Shown piece by piece: positions 35,553-43,932 of a stretch of 60,007 nt of DNA. The stretch is from Acidobacteriaceae bacterium (GTDB lineage Bacteria > Acidobacteriota > Terriglobia > Terriglobales > Acidobacteriaceae). A program made the position numbers and the translations under genes. The notes under the pieces are model-generated. The model saw only the letters and a list, made by a program, of their open reading frames with translations, ran no database searches and was not told where the DNA came from. Position 1 is the first letter of the stretch; each line of letters opens with the position of its first letter. The DNA lies in contig PLFY01000115.1 in NCBI GenBank assembly GCA_003138365.1, positions 17,848 through 77,854 of the forward strand, given 5' to 3'.

Positions 35553-35807
35553 GCGCCGCGCCTGTGCTCAAAAAAAATCAACCATTTCCAGGCTCCTGAG
35601 GAGCGGAGAACAAGCGCGATTTCCGCCCGGATGGAGTCTTGGCGAAGGAGAGCCGGGTTCTCAACGCATCTTCCCCCATCTTCATCCAGGATCAGCCGTT
35701 TGGGGCACTGGGCCGCAATTCCGATTATTCCTTGCTTTCTTTTATTCACCGAAGTATCATCTGCTTCATTCCTCGTGTGTTTGAAATTCGCATCCCCTGA
35801 GGTCCCA

Positions 35808-37316
35808 ATGGAATCAAGATTTCCAAAGGTCGTAACGCTCCCGGCGGGCGGTCGCATGGGAAAGTTTCTGCTGCTGTTGCTCACAGGCCTTCTGCCGCTT
35901 GTTTTGTCCGGCTGCGCAACGAAGCGTCTGAAGGTTGACTTCACGGGCTTTGAAAAGGCCTATGCGCAGACCTCAAATCAAGAGTTGCTCTTGAATTTGG
36001 CGCGCCTCGAGAACCGCGATCCTACGTATTTCTTCAAGATCGGTTCAATTCAGAGCACCTATAAGATGGCAGCATCCGTGGGAGGCGCCGCTTCCTATGC
36101 GCTCCAGACCACAAATATAGCTGCCGGCTCGCCCACCGGCGGGGGCACTCCTAGTCTCAGCTATGAGAACGATCCGGTATTCACGTTTATCCCGGTCAAT
36201 GACCAGGAGAACGCGCAGCTCCTCTTGAAGCCGATCCCTCCAGAGTCATTCTACTTTCTGTATGAACAGGGCTGGCGAGTGGATCAACTTGTCCGCCTGA
36301 TGGTGGATCGACTTGAGTTGACCCGGTATGACAAGGATCAACACACCTGCACTGTCGAGACGATTCGTAACACACCGCCCAATGATTATCGTCGCGATCA
36401 AGCCTCACTCTCCAGTTATGCAACCTTTCTCAGGATCAGCGCGATCGCTTACTGGCTCCAACGGCACGGCTATCTGCTGCTTCGGGGCACAAACACCTTT
36501 GTTCCCTATTCGCTTGACAATGATCCGGGATTGGATAACAGCCCGGCTTTCATCACGAACGCACCGAAAGGCCAGGATTTCGTAAGTGCCGCGGGGAAAA
36601 CCCCAGCCGCCATTTGGCACCTTGATCCGAAGACCAAGACGTGGCTTTTAGGTGAAAAGGTGTTTAGTCCCATTTTCAGCCTCTATCCCCTTGAATCTGA
36701 CGGCACAACGCCCGGTCCAGATGTAAAGCTCGTACCAGGTATCAAGCATATTGAAGACCAGATTCGAGAAGATAGCGAAATGTCGGGGCTCCAGGAGGGG
36801 CCTGCACTGCACGAGGTTCTAAAGGAACTTGCCGCTGGTTTTACGATCGAGGGAAGCGCAAATCTACAGGACCCCTGCGCCTCAACCTCGGGCAAGTCAG
36901 CGGTATCCGCACATCTGGTGATGCGTTCCTTGATTGGACTGATGGCAGCTGCCGCTCAGGAACAGGCCCCATTTGAGGCGCTTGTGACTGCCGATCCCGC
37001 CGTGCTCCCCAGCGCTTACCTGACGCGAGAGCAAGCAGCGGCATTGGGACCTCCGCCACTCTTCCTGAAGGCAGTTCCAGCCATTGAACAGCTTCCGGTA
37101 TTGCGCTTGACGGGGTCGTCTGCGAACGAGGCAATGACGCCAATTATCCAGTTGAACTACCGAGGGAAGAATTATCGGATTGCGGACGAGAGCAGCACAG
37201 CCGGCACGGATAACCAATACTGGAACCGCGACGTGTTTCGCCTCATCAACCAACTCACCTCGCAGGTAACCGTGGATATCAGCAAGTTCCCGCTGACGGA
37301 GATACTGCAGCAATAG
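35808..37316 (+). CDS. Uncharacterised lipoprotein
   Basis: A 502-residue protein. A hydrophobic N-terminus ends in LVLSGC, a lipobox with the Cys that would be lipidated. The mature part begins ATKRLKVDFTGFEKAYAQTS and NQELLLNLARLENRDPTYFF, a pattern I associate with uncharacterised proteobacterial and acidobacterial lipoproteins but cannot name. The middle is rich in Tyr, Pro and Asp with no catalytic motif visible. The start at 35808 is chosen for TGAGG 6 nt upstream. It lies 33 bp before the SLOG gene and forms an apparent operon with it and the patatin gene. Confidence 0.75.
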   Translation: MESRFPKVVTLPAGGRMGKFLLLLLTGLLPLVLSGCATKRLKVDFTGFEKAYAQTSNQELLLNLARLENRDPTYFFKIGSIQSTYKMAASVGGAASYALQTTNIAAGSPTGGGTPSLSYENDPVFTFIPVNDQENAQLLLKPIPPESFYFLYEQGWRVDQLVRLMVDRLELTRYDKDQHTCTVETIRNTPPNDYRRDQASLSSYATFLRISAIAYWLQRHGYLLLRGTNTFVPYSLDNDPGLDNSPAFITNAPKGQDFVSAAGKTPAAIWHLDPKTKTWLLGEKVFSPIFSLYPLESDGTTPGPDVKLVPGIKHIEDQIREDSEMSGLQEGPALHEVLKELAAGFTIEGSANLQDPCASTSGKSAVSAHLVMRSLIGLMAAAAQEQAPFEALVTADPAVLPSAYLTREQAAALGPPPLFLKAVPAIEQLPVLRLTGSSANEAMTPIIQLNYRGKNYRIADESSTAGTDNQYWNRDVFRLINQLTSQVTVDISKFPLTEILQQ

Positions 37317-37349
37317 CGCGTCGACAGATCGGAGCTGTCGCCTACAACC

Positions 37350-38858
37350 ATGTCCGCAGAGCAGAACGAGATCAAGTCGGCTATTCGGCTTCCATCGGTA
37401 CTCGCAATCGGATTTACGGGACACAGAAGCCTCCCGGATGAAGCGGCGAGCCGGAAGCTGGTCTGCGACTTTCTCAGAGACCAAAAGGCGGCAATCGCAG
37501 GAATCGTTTATGGAGTTTCGTCGGCGGCAGCAGGTGGCGACCTGCTGTTTGCCGAGAGTTGTGTTCAGTTGGAAATTCCACTCCGGGTGTTGTTGCCACT
37601 CCCCCAGGAAAGCTTCCGCGCTGACTTTGACCCAGTTACCTGGCTGCGCGTCGAGCAGGTATTGAGCAAGGCTGTCTCAGTTGAAGTCACCGGCGATCGC
37701 GGGCTTCGCGATGAGGACTATTACCAATGCGGCATCGAGACAGTGCAACAGAGTCAACTCATGGTGGCCCTGTGGGACGGGGAGCCGGCACGCGGAATGG
37801 GTGGGACCCAGGAGATCGTAAGTTTCGCGAGGAAAATGGGCAGGCCGGTCGTCTGGTTCCATAGTGTCACGGGATTCAAGCAGGTCTTCAATGAACCGGC
37901 TTTAAGGGAACTCGAGAAGTTGCAAGATCCGGAACTTGATTTCTTGAACGGGCTGCCGGATGACGGTGCGACGCTCCTGACGGATTCATCCACAGAATTG
38001 GCAACCGCATGGCTCGAGAAGGTTGATAAGAGTGCCAGCCGGTTTGCGCCTCAGGTTCGGCGTCTGTCTTCCATACCGATTGTGTGCACGGCGGCAGCGG
38101 CGTTTTTCAGCGGAGCGGGGTTGAAGATGCCCCACCCCGATACATGGCTGGCAATTGGAACTGGACTTGGAATTACTGCCGCTGCACTGCCGTTTGCGCT
38201 GAGGCTCCAGCCACGGCAGGTACTCTGGGCGCGAGCACGAACCGCGGCTGAAGTATGCCGCTCCCGCGTGGCTCTATGGGGTGCGCCGACTTTCGAAGAG
38301 GCGATTGGGCCTGAGATCGTTCCCGAACTTTCCGGCATGCTGATGTCTCTCAAGCTGCTGAAGGCATTCGACAGTTCCAGGAGCTCTGTATCGATCGATG
38401 AATTCAAGGAGCGCTATCGGAAGGAGCGGGTATCTGGCCAGTTGGGCTATTTCTCGCGGCACGCAGAGCAGTCTGCCGACCAGGCAAGAAGATATCGTGT
38501 CGTGAGTTGGGTTTGTATTGGATTGGCAATCCTCATTGCTGGATGGTTGTGGGTGATGGGAATGGCATTCAAGAACACTCACTTGTTTCCTGGGCAGAGG
38601 TGGCTTTCCATCGCTGTGTCGGCCCTCTTTCAACTGGCAACTATCTCGGGGGCGTTGCTCATTGTGCACGATTGCGAAAGGCGGCAGCGGCGCTATCGCG
38701 AGTTACATGACTGGCTGAAGGAATGGGATGCGGAACTCGACGCCCTGCGGACATGGCCCACGGTACTCAAGGTCGCCGGCAGAATTGAGCGAGCGCTGCT
38801 GGTCGAATTGCTGGAGTGGAAATCTCTGGTTCGAAACGTGAAACTGCCGAGGAACTGA
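37350..38858 (+). CDS. SLOG-domain protein with four transmembrane segments (SLATT-like)
   Basis: A 502-residue protein. Residues 15-175 are a SLOG (YpsA/LOG-like Rossmann) domain with GFTGHRSL (21-28), an AGGD turn (61-64), LLPLPQESF and LWDGEPARGMGGT (141-153). SLOG domains bind nucleotide-derived ligands. Residues 240-257 and 266-285 are transmembrane helices. They are followed by LWARARTAAEVCRSRVALW and later FKERYRKERVSGQLGYFSRHA, which resemble the SLATT (SMODS/SLOG-associated two-TM effector) domain. Two more helices lie at 385-404 and 417-438. Predicted to be a ligand-gated membrane effector. The patatin gene starts 4 bp after its stop. Confidence 0.72.
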   Translation: MSAEQNEIKSAIRLPSVLAIGFTGHRSLPDEAASRKLVCDFLRDQKAAIAGIVYGVSSAAAGGDLLFAESCVQLEIPLRVLLPLPQESFRADFDPVTWLRVEQVLSKAVSVEVTGDRGLRDEDYYQCGIETVQQSQLMVALWDGEPARGMGGTQEIVSFARKMGRPVVWFHSVTGFKQVFNEPALRELEKLQDPELDFLNGLPDDGATLLTDSSTELATAWLEKVDKSASRFAPQVRRLSSIPIVCTAAAAFFSGAGLKMPHPDTWLAIGTGLGITAAALPFALRLQPRQVLWARARTAAEVCRSRVALWGAPTFEEAIGPEIVPELSGMLMSLKLLKAFDSSRSSVSIDEFKERYRKERVSGQLGYFSRHAEQSADQARRYRVVSWVCIGLAILIAGWLWVMGMAFKNTHLFPGQRWLSIAVSALFQLATISGALLIVHDCERRQRRYRELHDWLKEWDAELDALRTWPTVLKVAGRIERALLVELLEWKSLVRNVKLPRN

Positions 38859-38862
38859 CAAC

Positions 38863-39948
38863 ATGAAACGGATTCTCTCGTTGGATGGCGGCGGAATTCG
38901 CGGCGTCTTCAGTCTGGAGATTCTCCTCCGCATGCAGGAGTTGCTTCGGGCAGAGTATGACTCGCGCGACTTGGTGCTCGCCGATCATTTTGATTTGTTT
39001 GCGGGTACCAGCACTGGCGCAATTATTGCCACTTGCCTCTGCTGGGGGATGCCAGTCGAGGAGATTCTTGAGCTGTATGTGAAGTACGGCAGGACTATGT
39101 TCCGGCCAGTTCCCTGGTACCGGCCCATTAAGAAGCTATTCGTTTCGCGGTATCAGGCCAAGCCTCTTTCAGAGCTTCTTCAGAGGACCTTTTCTGAAGA
39201 CGGAAACGGCCTGGTGCCGGCCATGCTCGACAGCGCTCGTTTGAAAAAACTTCTGCTTGTGGTCGTTCGCAACCATACGACCGGCTCTGCGTGGCCGATT
39301 ACCAACAATCGGAAGGCTATGTTCAACGATCGCGCGTTGCCAGATTGCAATCTGGACATTCCGCTCTGGAAAGTGGTCAGGGCTAGCACGGCGGCGCCGG
39401 TTTACTTCGATCCTGAAGTAATTGAACTGGGAGGTCGACCCTCAGTTTTTGTGGATGGTTCCGTGACCCCCTATAACAATCCGGCTCTCATTGCCGTGTT
39501 GACGGCTGTGTTGCCGAGTTATCGGATTGACTGGTTGGCCGGGCCGGAAAACATTCGCCTGATATCCCTGGGAACCATGCGGTTCTCCTCTGGCTTGACA
39601 GCGAAGATGGGAAAACTATGGCTGGGCAACAACGTGTCCCTGATCCCTTCAGCATTGATTCAGGGAATCGCGTGGCAGCAGGACTATCTTTGCCGCTGTC
39701 TGGGTGAATGTATTTTTGGCGACACACTCGATATGGAGATTGGGGATCTGGTCGGCACGCAGCTTCCGGGGTCGCGCTGGTTCAGCTATGTGAGGTACAA
39801 CCAGTCATACAATGCCGCCGCTCTGGCAAAGTTGGTTGAGACAGACTCGCAGCTATCCAAGCTCGATGCGATCCAGGCAATTCCCTTTCTGAGAGAAGTC
39901 GGTCTGGCGTATGCAAAAGAGCATGTAAGAATGGAGCATTTGATCTAG
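38863..39948 (+). CDS. Patatin-like phospholipase
   Basis: A 361-residue lipid acyl hydrolase. DGGGIRG (8-14) is the oxyanion-hole motif and GTSTG (48-52) carries nucleophile Ser50. VDGSVTPYNNP supplies the dyad Asp198. There is no signal peptide, so the enzyme is cytoplasmic and could attack the inner membrane from inside. Patatins of this kind act as effectors in some anti-phage systems (for example CapV in CBASS). Here the 4-bp spacing to a SLOG-membrane protein gene suggests a joint function. No cyclase of the CD-NTase type is seen nearby. Confidence 0.88.
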   Translation: MKRILSLDGGGIRGVFSLEILLRMQELLRAEYDSRDLVLADHFDLFAGTSTGAIIATCLCWGMPVEEILELYVKYGRTMFRPVPWYRPIKKLFVSRYQAKPLSELLQRTFSEDGNGLVPAMLDSARLKKLLLVVVRNHTTGSAWPITNNRKAMFNDRALPDCNLDIPLWKVVRASTAAPVYFDPEVIELGGRPSVFVDGSVTPYNNPALIAVLTAVLPSYRIDWLAGPENIRLISLGTMRFSSGLTAKMGKLWLGNNVSLIPSALIQGIAWQQDYLCRCLGECIFGDTLDMEIGDLVGTQLPGSRWFSYVRYNQSYNAAALAKLVETDSQLSKLDAIQAIPFLREVGLAYAKEHVRMEHLI

Positions 39949-40141
39949 GAAACCATTGAAAGAATACTGCGGACGGCTCGTTTTTTGCCGTTGATGCCCG
40001 CGCGATCCGTGAACTAAAATAATTGTTGCAGAAGGCTCAATCTGCTTGTTGCTTCCCGGTGAATCAGAGTACCATCAAACCAACCTCGCAAGAGTAACTT
40101 CCCCAAGGTCCTCGCGCGAGTGTCATGGAGGTTGTTAAAAA

Positions 40142-41296
40142 TTGTTATCAATGAGATCTGCACGCGGAAGTGTGCTTTTGCTGCTGGCTGCAGTTTTGCC
40201 GATTTCGCTGTATGCCCAGGTTAGTAGCGGGAATACCGATAACGATCCAACCACCGCGTTGGTAGCACGGCTATCGACGGATGTTCCCGCGGTGGGCACG
40301 GGAACCTTGGCGACTTCCGGGGATTCCCTGAGTCCGCTCGATACCGCCGCGCAGCCGTCAACAGCCCTCGCGCCAGAATCCGCGCCATCCCAGGCTGGTT
40401 CCACCTCGGACGAACCGCCGGGCCAGGGCAGCACGGTCGGATACATTGACAATGCAATTGTCGGTTCAGAGGTCCGCGTGCGGTTTGACGCCGGCTTTGG
40501 CGATAGTCAACCTGACCTTGCCGAGTTCTTCTATGCGCAATGCGGCTGCGATGGCGGCACAGCCGCGGGCCCAAAGCCCGGCCTGGCAACGGATCTGAAC
40601 TTCCAGCAACTCTACCTGCGCGGAGAATACGCCCCGAAGAAGTTCTTCTCGTTCATGCTCGAACTGCCGCTGCGCTTCATCCAGCCTGTTAGCTTCGCTC
40701 CGGCCACCGTTTCCAGCGCCAGCCCAGGCTTCGGCGATCAAGGCGGTCTTTCGGACGTTTCCGCGGGATTCAAGCTGGCGGCGGTGGCTTCAAAGCAGCA
40801 GTACCTCACGTTCCAGCTTGTGGCGACCTTTCCCTCGGGTGATTCCGGCAAGGGCCTGGGCACCGACCACTACACCGTCGCGCCCTCGCTGCTTTATTAC
40901 CGCAAGGTGACGGACAGGTTTTCCTTGGAGGGTGAACTTGGCGACTCGCATCCCATCGGCGGCGACACTCCGGGGTTTGCAGGGGACGTGGTTGAGTATG
41001 GCATCGGGCCGAGCTACGTTGCATACAAGAGCGAAAAGGTACAGTTCGCTCCTGTGCTCGAACTCGTCGGTTGGAGAATCTTCGGGGGCATGTGGAACAA
41101 CCCCGCACTCCTCGGAGTTGTTCCAGGGTTGCCCCTTGATACCGCAGACGGTTCCAACATCGTCAATCTGAAAGGCGGGGCTCGGACCTCCATAGGAAAG
41201 AATCAATCTTTCTATGTGGGTTATGGCCACGCTTTGACCACGGCTAATGTCTGGTACAAGCAGATTCTCCGGATCGAGTACCGCCGCACCTTTTGA
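40142..41296 (+). CDS. Putative outer-membrane beta-barrel protein
   Basis: A 384-residue exported protein. The signal peptide ends ISLYAQ. A low-complexity Ser/Thr/Ala/Pro segment follows (about 30-100). After that come alternating hydrophobic/aromatic beta-strand patterns, such as FMLELPLRFIQPV, LTFQLVATFPSG and YTVAPSLLYYRK. The terminus is ILRIEYRRTF with a final Phe, typical of outer-membrane insertion. A TTG at 40142 has GGAGG 10 nt upstream, and the ATG at 40151 is the alternative. It may be a channel or porin. Function is unknown and no clear operon partner is seen. Confidence 0.65.
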   Translation: MLSMRSARGSVLLLLAAVLPISLYAQVSSGNTDNDPTTALVARLSTDVPAVGTGTLATSGDSLSPLDTAAQPSTALAPESAPSQAGSTSDEPPGQGSTVGYIDNAIVGSEVRVRFDAGFGDSQPDLAEFFYAQCGCDGGTAAGPKPGLATDLNFQQLYLRGEYAPKKFFSFMLELPLRFIQPVSFAPATVSSASPGFGDQGGLSDVSAGFKLAAVASKQQYLTFQLVATFPSGDSGKGLGTDHYTVAPSLLYYRKVTDRFSLEGELGDSHPIGGDTPGFAGDVVEYGIGPSYVAYKSEKVQFAPVLELVGWRIFGGMWNNPALLGVVPGLPLDTADGSNIVNLKGGARTSIGKNQSFYVGYGHALTTANVWYKQILRIEYRRTF

Positions 41297-41377
41297 TAAG
41301 TGCGCCGAGGTTCAACGACATGACCTGAGCTTCGCGAGCTGCGGTGAAGCTCTTGTTGCCGTCGCGGCGGATGGCGG

Positions 41378-43912
41378 CTAATGTTTGTCGATCCAGTTGC
41401 GCAATGTGGCGACCTTCGTGCGCAGGTCGTCCAGCGCAGGGCTTGGCTTCGCCAGTTGGTCGATAAGATCGCGGGCACTGTCGCTGGCTTTTGCTGCCAG
41501 TGAAAACTGGTGATCCGTTCCCAGCGCCCGCGCCAGGTTGTCGTAGTACGTAGCCGCCTCTGTTTTGTATTCGCGGTTGGCCGGTTCTCTCGCGCGCAAT
41601 GGGGCAACGGTCACAATCGCTTGCTCAAATGAGTCCTCGGCTTTCTCCAGCTCTTTCTGCCTCAGATAAACCATCCCCACATTGTTGTCCACACGGGCCA
41701 GGTCCTGCGCTGGATCGGGATCGCCGGCGTTCTGCTCCGGCGCGGCCGTTCCATTGGCGACGAGGGGCTTTAACAATTCGGCAGCGCGCTGGTAGTCCGG
41801 GACCGGATCGCCGTGGCAATCGAAGAGCAGAATCCCGAGGTTGTAGTAGCTGCGCGCCAGCTCCTGTTGATAGGCGCGATTTGCCGGTGCGTCCTGATGA
41901 AGGCGTTGTTGCAGTGTGATCGCCTGCTCGTACTCCTTGCTCGCGTCCGCCGCAGTGTACCGCACTGGCTTTTGCTCGCTCTCCAGCCATGTGCGGAGCG
42001 TCTCGCCGAGCCAATTGTGGCAGTATGCCAGGTGCTGCCGATATTCCGGATTGCCGGGATGCTCCTGCGAGAGTTTTTCAAATTGAGCGATGGCCTGGTT
42101 GTATTCATTCACGGCATCCTGGCGCAGCAGGCGAAGACGATCGATATCTCCCAGGCGGGAGTGCGCCATGGCCATTTCCGCGGCAAGTTTTTCGTTGCGA
42201 GGTTCTTGCTGGGCAAAGTTCTGATAAAAGAGTTTTGCCTTGTCCAGAAGTTGGCCGCGGAACTCTTCCATCTCCGGCGAATCGGGAGCTTCCCTGGATT
42301 GATGCGCGCCTGCGGAAGAAAGGCTCTCATCCACAGCTTTCTTGGCCAGCATCAGGTTCAGCTCCGCACGAGATCGCTGCTGGTATACCACCCAGGTGAG
42401 TGTCCCAATCGCCAGCAGCAGGGCGGTAAGCGCATAAATGGCAATCTGCCGGGCACGTTTTCTGGCGACTTCTTTTTGGCGTTCCGCCTCGCGTTGCTTT
42501 TCGCTGCGGTCAAGGAAGTCCATGGCCTGCGCGAAATTCGCATCGTAGCGCTCCGCCCACGCCGCTGTGGGCTGGTTCTTGCGCCGCCATTGCAAACCGG
42601 TTTCAAGCTGCGGATCAATCCACAGACCGCCAGAAGATTCTGCCCACCAGGAAGCGGCTTGCGCAATGCGAATGTAACTGACGGCGGACTCGCGTTCTTC
42701 ATCCGTCCAGGCAATCAGCCGCGTCCAGCAACGCATCAAGCTTTCGTGCGAGAGATCCACGATGGTGCGCGTGTCAAGCGGCACGCCGGCTTGCGGCGCG
42801 AGGAATGAACGGCCAGCGCGGCGGAAGATATCAACGACTTGTATAACATCCGGCTCAGGAACTTCGCAGACAGCCGAGAGCTCTTGAATCGAGCAAGCCC
42901 GGCGCACCCCTCGGGGATCGGAGTAAGTATCGGTCAGCGCCTTGAAAGCTTTTTCGGCGATCTGCTGGCCGCCGTCGAAACCAGCTTCACGAAAGGCCTC
43001 CTCCGCGTGGATGGACAAGGCCTTTTGAAGACCCCCAATGGCCTCGTAATCGGCGATATCGATGCTTGGATCTGCCTGGCGGTGGGCTTCCCAGTGATCC
43101 CACGTGCGCATTAAAGCGTGTTGCAGCACCGGAAGTTGATCGTGATCGTCTCCGAGATCGTTGAGCAAGCGCAGCACGAGACGTTGCGCGATGGACCCGC
43201 CGGCGACCGCGACGGGACCCGTGATGGCAGAGCGCAATTCGTCGCGAGTCATGCGCGGTATCAGATACAGACCGTCATTGACGGCTTCGGGAAGACCCTG
43301 AAACTCAATGCAATCGCCAAGGAAGTCCGAGCGCATGGTCAGGACTATGTAAATGGGAACGTCTTGCTGCTTCGTGGCTTCGAGGAGAAGTTTGAAGAAA
43401 GCCACCGCCTCGTCTCTGGAGTTACCACCACGGTCGCTGCGCCGGAAGCGGAATAACTCTTCAAACTGGTCCACCACAATCAGGACATTATCCTGCGCGG
43501 GAATCTGCGCCTGACGCACGGCTTGCACAATTCCCAGCGTGCTTCTATGCAGCGTGGCTTCCAGCAAAATGCGGTTGGTGCTGGCCAGTTCTCCCTCTGT
43601 TCCGAGGGCGTCGGGCGCGTCCATGGCGGCCGCCAGGTTTCCGATGGGGTTATCGCCCGGACGGCAAACCACTATGCGCCAATTCGATCCTGCCTTCAGC
43701 ATGAAACCGCTTTGCAGGGCAGGGATCAAGCCGGAGCGCACCAGAGAGGATTTTCCGGTGCCAGAGCTGCCGACCACGAGCAAAAAGCGCGTGGTGCGGA
43801 GGCGATGCAGCAGTTCGTCTATTTCCTGCTCGCGACCGAAAAAAAGATGCTCTTCGTCGGCCTCGAAGGGACGGAGACCTGGAAAAGGATTCGACAGTGT
43901 TTTCGATTCCAT
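41378..43912 (-). CDS. nSTAND-type NTPase with transmembrane helix and TPR-like repeats
   Basis: An 844-residue protein. NPFPGLRPFEADEEHLFFGR is the N-terminal signature of novel STAND NTPases. Walker A is GSSGTGKSS (48-56) and Walker B is VLIVVDQFEEL (143-153). A winged-helix-like arm follows to about residue 460, then one transmembrane helix (489-510). Residues about 560-840 are TPR-like repeats (for example EYEQAITLQQRLHQDAPANR). STAND proteins oligomerise on sensing a trigger, and the repeats would be the sensor. The start at 43912 is chosen because the longer frame overlaps the TIR gene. It is 20 bp downstream of the TIR gene on the same strand. Confidence 0.85.
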   Translation of the reverse strand: MESKTLSNPFPGLRPFEADEEHLFFGREQEIDELLHRLRTTRFLLVVGSSGTGKSSLVRSGLIPALQSGFMLKAGSNWRIVVCRPGDNPIGNLAAAMDAPDALGTEGELASTNRILLEATLHRSTLGIVQAVRQAQIPAQDNVLIVVDQFEELFRFRRSDRGGNSRDEAVAFFKLLLEATKQQDVPIYIVLTMRSDFLGDCIEFQGLPEAVNDGLYLIPRMTRDELRSAITGPVAVAGGSIAQRLVLRLLNDLGDDHDQLPVLQHALMRTWDHWEAHRQADPSIDIADYEAIGGLQKALSIHAEEAFREAGFDGGQQIAEKAFKALTDTYSDPRGVRRACSIQELSAVCEVPEPDVIQVVDIFRRAGRSFLAPQAGVPLDTRTIVDLSHESLMRCWTRLIAWTDEERESAVSYIRIAQAASWWAESSGGLWIDPQLETGLQWRRKNQPTAAWAERYDANFAQAMDFLDRSEKQREAERQKEVARKRARQIAIYALTALLLAIGTLTWVVYQQRSRAELNLMLAKKAVDESLSSAGAHQSREAPDSPEMEEFRGQLLDKAKLFYQNFAQQEPRNEKLAAEMAMAHSRLGDIDRLRLLRQDAVNEYNQAIAQFEKLSQEHPGNPEYRQHLAYCHNWLGETLRTWLESEQKPVRYTAADASKEYEQAITLQQRLHQDAPANRAYQQELARSYYNLGILLFDCHGDPVPDYQRAAELLKPLVANGTAAPEQNAGDPDPAQDLARVDNNVGMVYLRQKELEKAEDSFEQAIVTVAPLRAREPANREYKTEAATYYDNLARALGTDHQFSLAAKASDSARDLIDQLAKPSPALDDLRTKVATLRNWIDKH

Positions 43913-43932
43913 CGACCTTTCAATCTCCTCTT

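Noticed and set aside
38863-39948. CBASS system based on the patatin
   Set aside because: No CD-NTase nucleotidyltransferase or Cap2/Cap3 gene is nearby. The cyclase-like domain at 33372 is class III-like, not CD-NTase.
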